The notes under the pieces are model-generated. The model ran no database searches. It was not told the origin of the DNA and was given only the letters and a program-made list of their open reading frames with translations. Of a DNA stretch of 64,000 bases, positions 60,000 through 64,000 are shown in pieces. Source of the DNA: Panacagrimonas sp965216845 (GTDB lineage: Bacteria > Pseudomonadota > Gammaproteobacteria > Nevskiales > Nevskiaceae). The stretch is taken from contig OZ244200.1 of the NCBI GenBank assembly GCA_965216845.1, positions 496,001 through 560,000 of the forward strand. Reading direction: 5' to 3'. The translations under genes were made by a program, and so were the position numbers. The number at the start of each line of letters is the position of its first letter. The stretch's first letter is position 1.

Positions 60000-62795
60000 A
60001 TGAACACGAAGGCAGTGGCCGGGTTGTTGCTGTGGGGCGTATTCAGTGTGGTTGGCGCGCAGGCGTCCACCGGGAGCTTGCGCGGCAAAGTCATGGATCA
60101 CAGCGGGTCGGTGGGTTTTGAAGGCGCGCTGATCTACATCCCCTCACTGGGCCTGCAAGCCGTCACCGGCCGCGACGGCAGCTATCGTTTCGCGCAAGTG
60201 CCCGTGGGCGAGCATGAAGTGATCGTTGAATACCTTGGCGCCAGCGGCAAACGACAGTCGATACGCATCGGCGACGGCGCAAGCGCCGAACTCAGTTTCA
60301 GGATCGGCGAAGAAGTGCTCCCAATCGAAAATATTCTGGTGATTGGACAGGCCGCCGGCCAGGCCGGCGCGCTGAACCGTCAACGTAATGCCGACAACAT
60401 CCAGAACGTGGTTTCCGCCGATGCCATCGGCCAATTCCCGGACCAGAACGTGGCTGAGGCGTTGCAGCGCGTTTCCGGGCTTTCCCTGCAGCGCGATCAG
60501 GGTGAAGGCCGTTTCGTGACTATTCGCGGCATCGATTCGGCGCTGACCAGCACCACCATCAACGGCGTGCGGGTGCCGGCGCCGGAGGATGACACGCGCC
60601 AGGTCAATCTGGACGTGATCAGTTCCGACCTGCTGGAAAGTCTGGAAGTCACCAAGACCGTGACGCCGGACATGGATGCCGACAGTGTGGGCGGCAACGT
60701 CGAGCTCAAGAGCGCAACCGCATTTGACCGGGGCAATAGCCTGAACGTGCGTGCCGAGAGCAGTTATAACGATCAATCCGAACAATGGAGCCCGAAGCTG
60801 GCGGTCGGCGGCACTGGCTTGCTGAGCCTGGGCGAGGGCGTCGAAAACCTGGGCGTGGCCGCCGCCATCAGCTGGTTTGATCGTGATTTTGCTTCGGATA
60901 ACCTTGAATCCGATGGCTTCGAAGATATTCAAGGGCCGGACGGCGAATTCCGCGGGCTCGAACAAGCCGAACAACGTGATTACCGCATCACCCGCCAGCG
61001 GTTAAGCACCACTTTCAACTTGGATTACAAACCCGGCCCGGACACCGACATCTACTGGCACACCTTGTTCAGTGAATTCAGCGACGACGAAGTCCAACTC
61101 AGCAATGTCTTCAAATACAACGCCGATGAAGTTCAATCTCTGAGCCGCAGCAGCGCAAGTTTCGCGGACAGCGAAATCGAAAAACTGAACGAGGCGCGCA
61201 AGGAAACCCAGGAAATCTTCAGCACCGTCATCGGCGCCGAAAATCACCTTGGCAGCTTTACCACCGACTATGCACTTGCTTATGCCTTTGCCAACGAAGA
61301 CAACCCCAACGCCCTTGGCGCAACGTTCGTCTCCGAGCCACTGGTGACAAGCTATGCGCTGAACCGCCGCCAAACCCCCCGATTGTTCAGCAACGACGCG
61401 GCGTTCTCCGACCCCGCCACCTACACGCTGGACGAGATCGTATTTGAGGACAGCTTCACCGAAGAACGCGAAACCGCATTGTCCGTGAATCTCAAGCGCG
61501 ACATCATGTTCTCACGCAGGGTTCCGGGTTATTGGAAGATCGGCGCCAAGTCGCGCCTGCGCGAAAAACAGGGCGACAAGGACAATCAGACCTTTGACGG
61601 CTTCGGCCAGGATGTAACGCTGGCCGATTTCCCCAACCAGAACGTGGATTATCCGTTCGGAAGCTGGGGACCCATTCAGTCGCGTGAGGCCTTGCGCAGT
61701 TTTTTCAACGCCAACCGCGCCAATTTCGAGCTGGACGATGACACCAGCCTGGTGGACTCGACACTGGAAGACTACAACCTGGAAGAAAATGTTTACGCCG
61801 GCTATGTCATGGCGCGTGCGGACCTCGGCGCGACCCGAATCGTGGGCGGTATTCGTGTCGAGAGAACCGATTATGACGTGGACGGCAAGCAGCTTGTCAT
61901 CGATCAGGAAAATGGTGACGGTGCCCCTGAATTTACCGCGTTGCGCGACAGCAAGACTTATACCGAGATCTTGCCGAGCATTCACCTTCGTCACGCGTTT
62001 TCCGAGCGGATGATTCTGCGCGGCGGCTTGTCCCGAACCCTGGCGCGTCCCAGCTTTGAGCAAGCCGCCGCCCGCACGGCAATCGAAATCGAGGATGACG
62101 ACGGTGAGTTCGAACGCAAAGCGGAGTTCGGCAACCCGGACCTCGACCCCTTGAGCGCGGATAACATTGATCTGCTGTTCGAATATTATCCGGGCGGCGT
62201 AACGCTGTTGTCGGCCGGCATTTTCTACAAACGGATTGAGGATTTTTTCGTGATCTCCGACGTCGCCGGCGAGCCGGGGCCGTTTGAGAACTTCGATGAA
62301 GCATTTACCACGCTCAACGGCGAAAGCGCGGATCTGTTCGGCGCCGAGTTTGCCTATTCGCAGAAATTTGCCTTTCTTCCCTCGCCGATGGACGGCGCCC
62401 TGATCAGCGCCAACCTGACGCTGACCGACAGTGAAGCCACGCTTGCGTTCCGGCCCGGCGGCGCGCCGCTGCCACGTCAGTCCGATACCATCGCAAACCT
62501 GGTGCTCGGCTGGGAAAAGTACGGCGCCAGCATCCGTCTTGCAGCAAACTATCGCAGCGAATTCCTGGATGAAATCAATGCGCTGGACGACCCGACATTG
62601 GATCGTTATGAGGACCGACACTTGCAGATCGACCTCATCGCCAGTTACTGGATTGCCGACAATTATCAGATCTATTTCAACGGCGTGAATTTGAATGACG
62701 AACCGCTATACGCCTATTTTCAAGACGATCGTTTCAACTCACAGTACGAGGAATACGGCCCAACGTATGAGTTGGGCCTGAAAGCAAATTTCTGA
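60000..62795 (+). CDS. TonB-dependent receptor (TonB-Xanth-Caul type)
   Basis: 931 residues. Signal peptide MNTKAVAGLLLWGVFSVVGA QA. A carboxypeptidase-regulatory-like domain (residues about 25-105) precedes the plug (NIQNVVSADAIGQFPDQNVA EALQRVSGLSLQRDQGEGRF VTIRG), then a 22-strand-type barrel ending YGPTYELGLKANF. Matches TIGR01782. Imports a large organic ligand across the outer membrane. The gene is followed 20 bases later by a phytase-like lipoprotein, pointing to phytate or a phosphorylated compound as substrate. Confidence 0.95.
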   Translation: MNTKAVAGLLLWGVFSVVGAQASTGSLRGKVMDHSGSVGFEGALIYIPSLGLQAVTGRDGSYRFAQVPVGEHEVIVEYLGASGKRQSIRIGDGASAELSFRIGEEVLPIENILVIGQAAGQAGALNRQRNADNIQNVVSADAIGQFPDQNVAEALQRVSGLSLQRDQGEGRFVTIRGIDSALTSTTINGVRVPAPEDDTRQVNLDVISSDLLESLEVTKTVTPDMDADSVGGNVELKSATAFDRGNSLNVRAESSYNDQSEQWSPKLAVGGTGLLSLGEGVENLGVAAAISWFDRDFASDNLESDGFEDIQGPDGEFRGLEQAEQRDYRITRQRLSTTFNLDYKPGPDTDIYWHTLFSEFSDDEVQLSNVFKYNADEVQSLSRSSASFADSEIEKLNEARKETQEIFSTVIGAENHLGSFTTDYALAYAFANEDNPNALGATFVSEPLVTSYALNRRQTPRLFSNDAAFSDPATYTLDEIVFEDSFTEERETALSVNLKRDIMFSRRVPGYWKIGAKSRLREKQGDKDNQTFDGFGQDVTLADFPNQNVDYPFGSWGPIQSREALRSFFNANRANFELDDDTSLVDSTLEDYNLEENVYAGYVMARADLGATRIVGGIRVERTDYDVDGKQLVIDQENGDGAPEFTALRDSKTYTEILPSIHLRHAFSERMILRGGLSRTLARPSFEQAAARTAIEIEDDDGEFERKAEFGNPDLDPLSADNIDLLFEYYPGGVTLLSAGIFYKRIEDFFVISDVAGEPGPFENFDEAFTTLNGESADLFGAEFAYSQKFAFLPSPMDGALISANLTLTDSEATLAFRPGGAPLPRQSDTIANLVLGWEKYGASIRLAANYRSEFLDEINALDDPTLDRYEDRHLQIDLIASYWIADNYQIYFNGVNLNDEPLYAYFQDDRFNSQYEEYGPTYELGLKANF

Positions 62796-62815
62796 TGCCT
62801 GCGTAGATCACTCAC

Positions 62816-63919
62816 ATGATTCTGAAACTTGGCGGCAATGTTGCGGCGGTTGCCGGCGCATGTGCGCTGTCAGCCTGTGTGGCGCTTGATGCAATCAGCG
62901 ACTTGGGCGCCCCCCCCATTCCGGAAGTGGCGGGCGTGCTGACCCTGACGGAGCGTTACCTTACCGAGCGCGACCCCAATGATAATGTGGACTCACCCAC
63001 GATCTGGCACGGACCGGACGATCAGCACTGGTTGATTGTGTCCGCCAAGCAAACCGACCGGCTGCTGGTCTATGACGCCAGCAACGGAGAACTGATCCGC
63101 AAGTACGGCCAAAGCGGCAACAAGCCCGGCGAGTTCGAACGCCCCAACGGCGTGTTCGTCGTCGACGATTTGCTGCTGGTGGTGGAACGAGATAATCGCC
63201 GCGTGCAAGTGCTGGCGCTGCCGGACCTCAAGCCCGTCATGCAATTTGGAAGCCACGGCGATCAGGCATTGATCAAACCCTACGGCCTGTGGGCACAAAG
63301 CCTGGGCAAGGACGGCATTCGCGTCTTTGTCACCGACAACTACGAAACCGCACAAGAAACGGTTCCAGCGGCTTCACAACTCGGTGCGCGAGTACATCAG
63401 TTTCTGCTCAGCAGGGACGGGAACCGCTGGACGGCGGCGCGCGAACGGCGATTTGGCGCCACCAGCGGCGATGGCGTATTGAACATCGTCGAATCCATCT
63501 GGGGAGACGCGCCCGCGGGTATTCTGATGATCGCGGATGAAGAAGAATTCAACCACCGCGATATCAAGGTGTATCGCATGGACGGCCAATATGCGGGCAT
63601 GCGCATGGGCGCCGGGCTGTTCCGTTATCAGCCCGAAGGCATCACGCTTTATCAATGTGACGACACCAGCGGCTGGTGGATTGCAGCCGATCAGGGCAAG
63701 CAAGATAATTTCTTTCATGTCTTCGACCGCGCCTCACTGCGTTACGTCGGCAGTTTTGCTGGCACAACGACCTTGAATACCGACGGCATCTGGCTCACCC
63801 AGAAAGCGTTCCCCGGTTTCCCCGAGGGCGCTTTTTTCGCGGTTCACGATGACGGCAATGTGGCGGCCTTCGATTTGAGAACAATCCGCCGGGGTCTGGC
63901 GCTCAAAGACTGTTCATGA
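62816..63919 (+). CDS. Phytase-like beta-propeller lipoprotein
   Basis: 367 residues. MILKLGGNVAAVAGACALSA CVA is a lipoprotein signal (LSAC). The mature protein is made of strand repeats of the beta-propeller type; it resembles 3-phytase and related enzymes: DSPTIWHGPDDQHWLIVSAK, VYDASNGELIRKYGQSGNKP GEFERPNGV, VFVTDNYETAQ and ILMIADEEEFNHRDIKVYRM. Expected to release phosphate from phytate in the periplasm or at the outer membrane. Its stop overlaps the start of a Tat-exported protein (ATGA). Confidence 0.8.
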   Translation: MILKLGGNVAAVAGACALSACVALDAISDLGAPPIPEVAGVLTLTERYLTERDPNDNVDSPTIWHGPDDQHWLIVSAKQTDRLLVYDASNGELIRKYGQSGNKPGEFERPNGVFVVDDLLLVVERDNRRVQVLALPDLKPVMQFGSHGDQALIKPYGLWAQSLGKDGIRVFVTDNYETAQETVPAASQLGARVHQFLLSRDGNRWTAARERRFGATSGDGVLNIVESIWGDAPAGILMIADEEEFNHRDIKVYRMDGQYAGMRMGAGLFRYQPEGITLYQCDDTSGWWIAADQGKQDNFFHVFDRASLRYVGSFAGTTTLNTDGIWLTQKAFPGFPEGAFFAVHDDGNVAAFDLRTIRRGLALKDCS

Positions 63920-64000
63920 CCTGGACAAGGAGACATTTCATCGCCGCTGGTGGCGCCAGCCTGGCGACCGCCTTTGTGGGTCTCAAACATGCCATGGCAA
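63916..64000 (+). CDS. Tat-exported protein, N-terminus (truncated by window edge)
   Basis: 28 residues are visible: MTWTRRHFIAAGGASLATAF VGLKHAMA. TRRHFIAAG is a twin-arginine motif, followed by a hydrophobic h-region and an A-x-A cleavage site. Position directly after a phytase-like gene suggests a Tat-dependent phosphatase such as PhoX or PhoD, but the catalytic part lies outside the window. Its ATG overlaps the upstream stop by 4 bases. Confidence 0.75.
   Translation, partial: MTWTRRHFIAAGGASLATAFVGLKHAMA

Overview
The window looks like chromosomal DNA of a GC-rich gammaproteobacterium. Evidence: the divergent bamD/rluD pair, HrpA, YceH, PrfC, RecG, MltD, a sigma-54-controlled type IV pilin, and lipid genes (acyl-ACP desaturase, sterol-desaturase-family hydroxylase, DUF1302 outer-membrane protein, acyl-CoA dehydrogenase with a CaiB/BaiF enzyme) of the kind seen in Nevskiales/Salinisphaerales-like lineages. 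The order-level placement is inference.

Layout. 1-2.2 kb: tail of an ABC-importer ATPase, a secreted cupin, a broken SnoaL-like gene fragment, and pilA with terminator, -24/-12 promoter and two phased upstream palindromes. 2.2-6.7 kb: four toxin-antitoxin modules (VapBC, a PIN toxin with a small antitoxin, YefM-YoeB, CcdAB) around pyrF and an unknown Ca-loop repeat protein. 6.7-26.4 kb: mostly housekeeping (hrpA, yceH, bamD, rluD, ubiA, recG, ridA, terC-like, mnmG), with a VWA protein, a short-chain fatty acid transporter, a GT-B glycosyltransferase and small lipoproteins. 26.4-29.7 kb: a YgjP-like metallopeptidase coupled to a WYL regulator, two DnaA boxes, an orphan parB and a divergent folE. 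29.8-34 kb: acyl-ACP desaturase plus SDR, acylphosphatase, an unknown protein and a MATE exporter. 34-39.3 kb: prfC and a complete bufferin-type copper RiPP operon (DoxX protein, Cys-repeat precursor, MNIO/DUF692 enzyme, DUF2063 partner) facing an AraC/cupin_6 regulator. 39.5-44 kb: MOSC protein, glycine-zipper protein, a PNPOx-MAPEG-YHS group and a second AraC/cupin_6 regulator.

43,977-44,298 holds a tRNA with anticodon CAU whose anticodon loop is interrupted by a 244-nt insert with the P2, P3, P4, P7 and GAAA-loop features of a group I intron, closely resembling the Azoarcus tRNA-Ile(CAU) intron core. Beyond it lie lipid-related genes with a TetR regulator and a clear 24-bp operator, a proline iminopeptidase, MltD with three LysM repeats, a patatin phospholipase, and at the right edge a TonB receptor, a phytase-like lipoprotein and a Tat-exported protein that together look like an organic-phosphate scavenging operon. 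Members of one dispersed palindromic repeat family (core GTCATTGCGAG...GAAGCAATCTCC) sit in several intergenic gaps.
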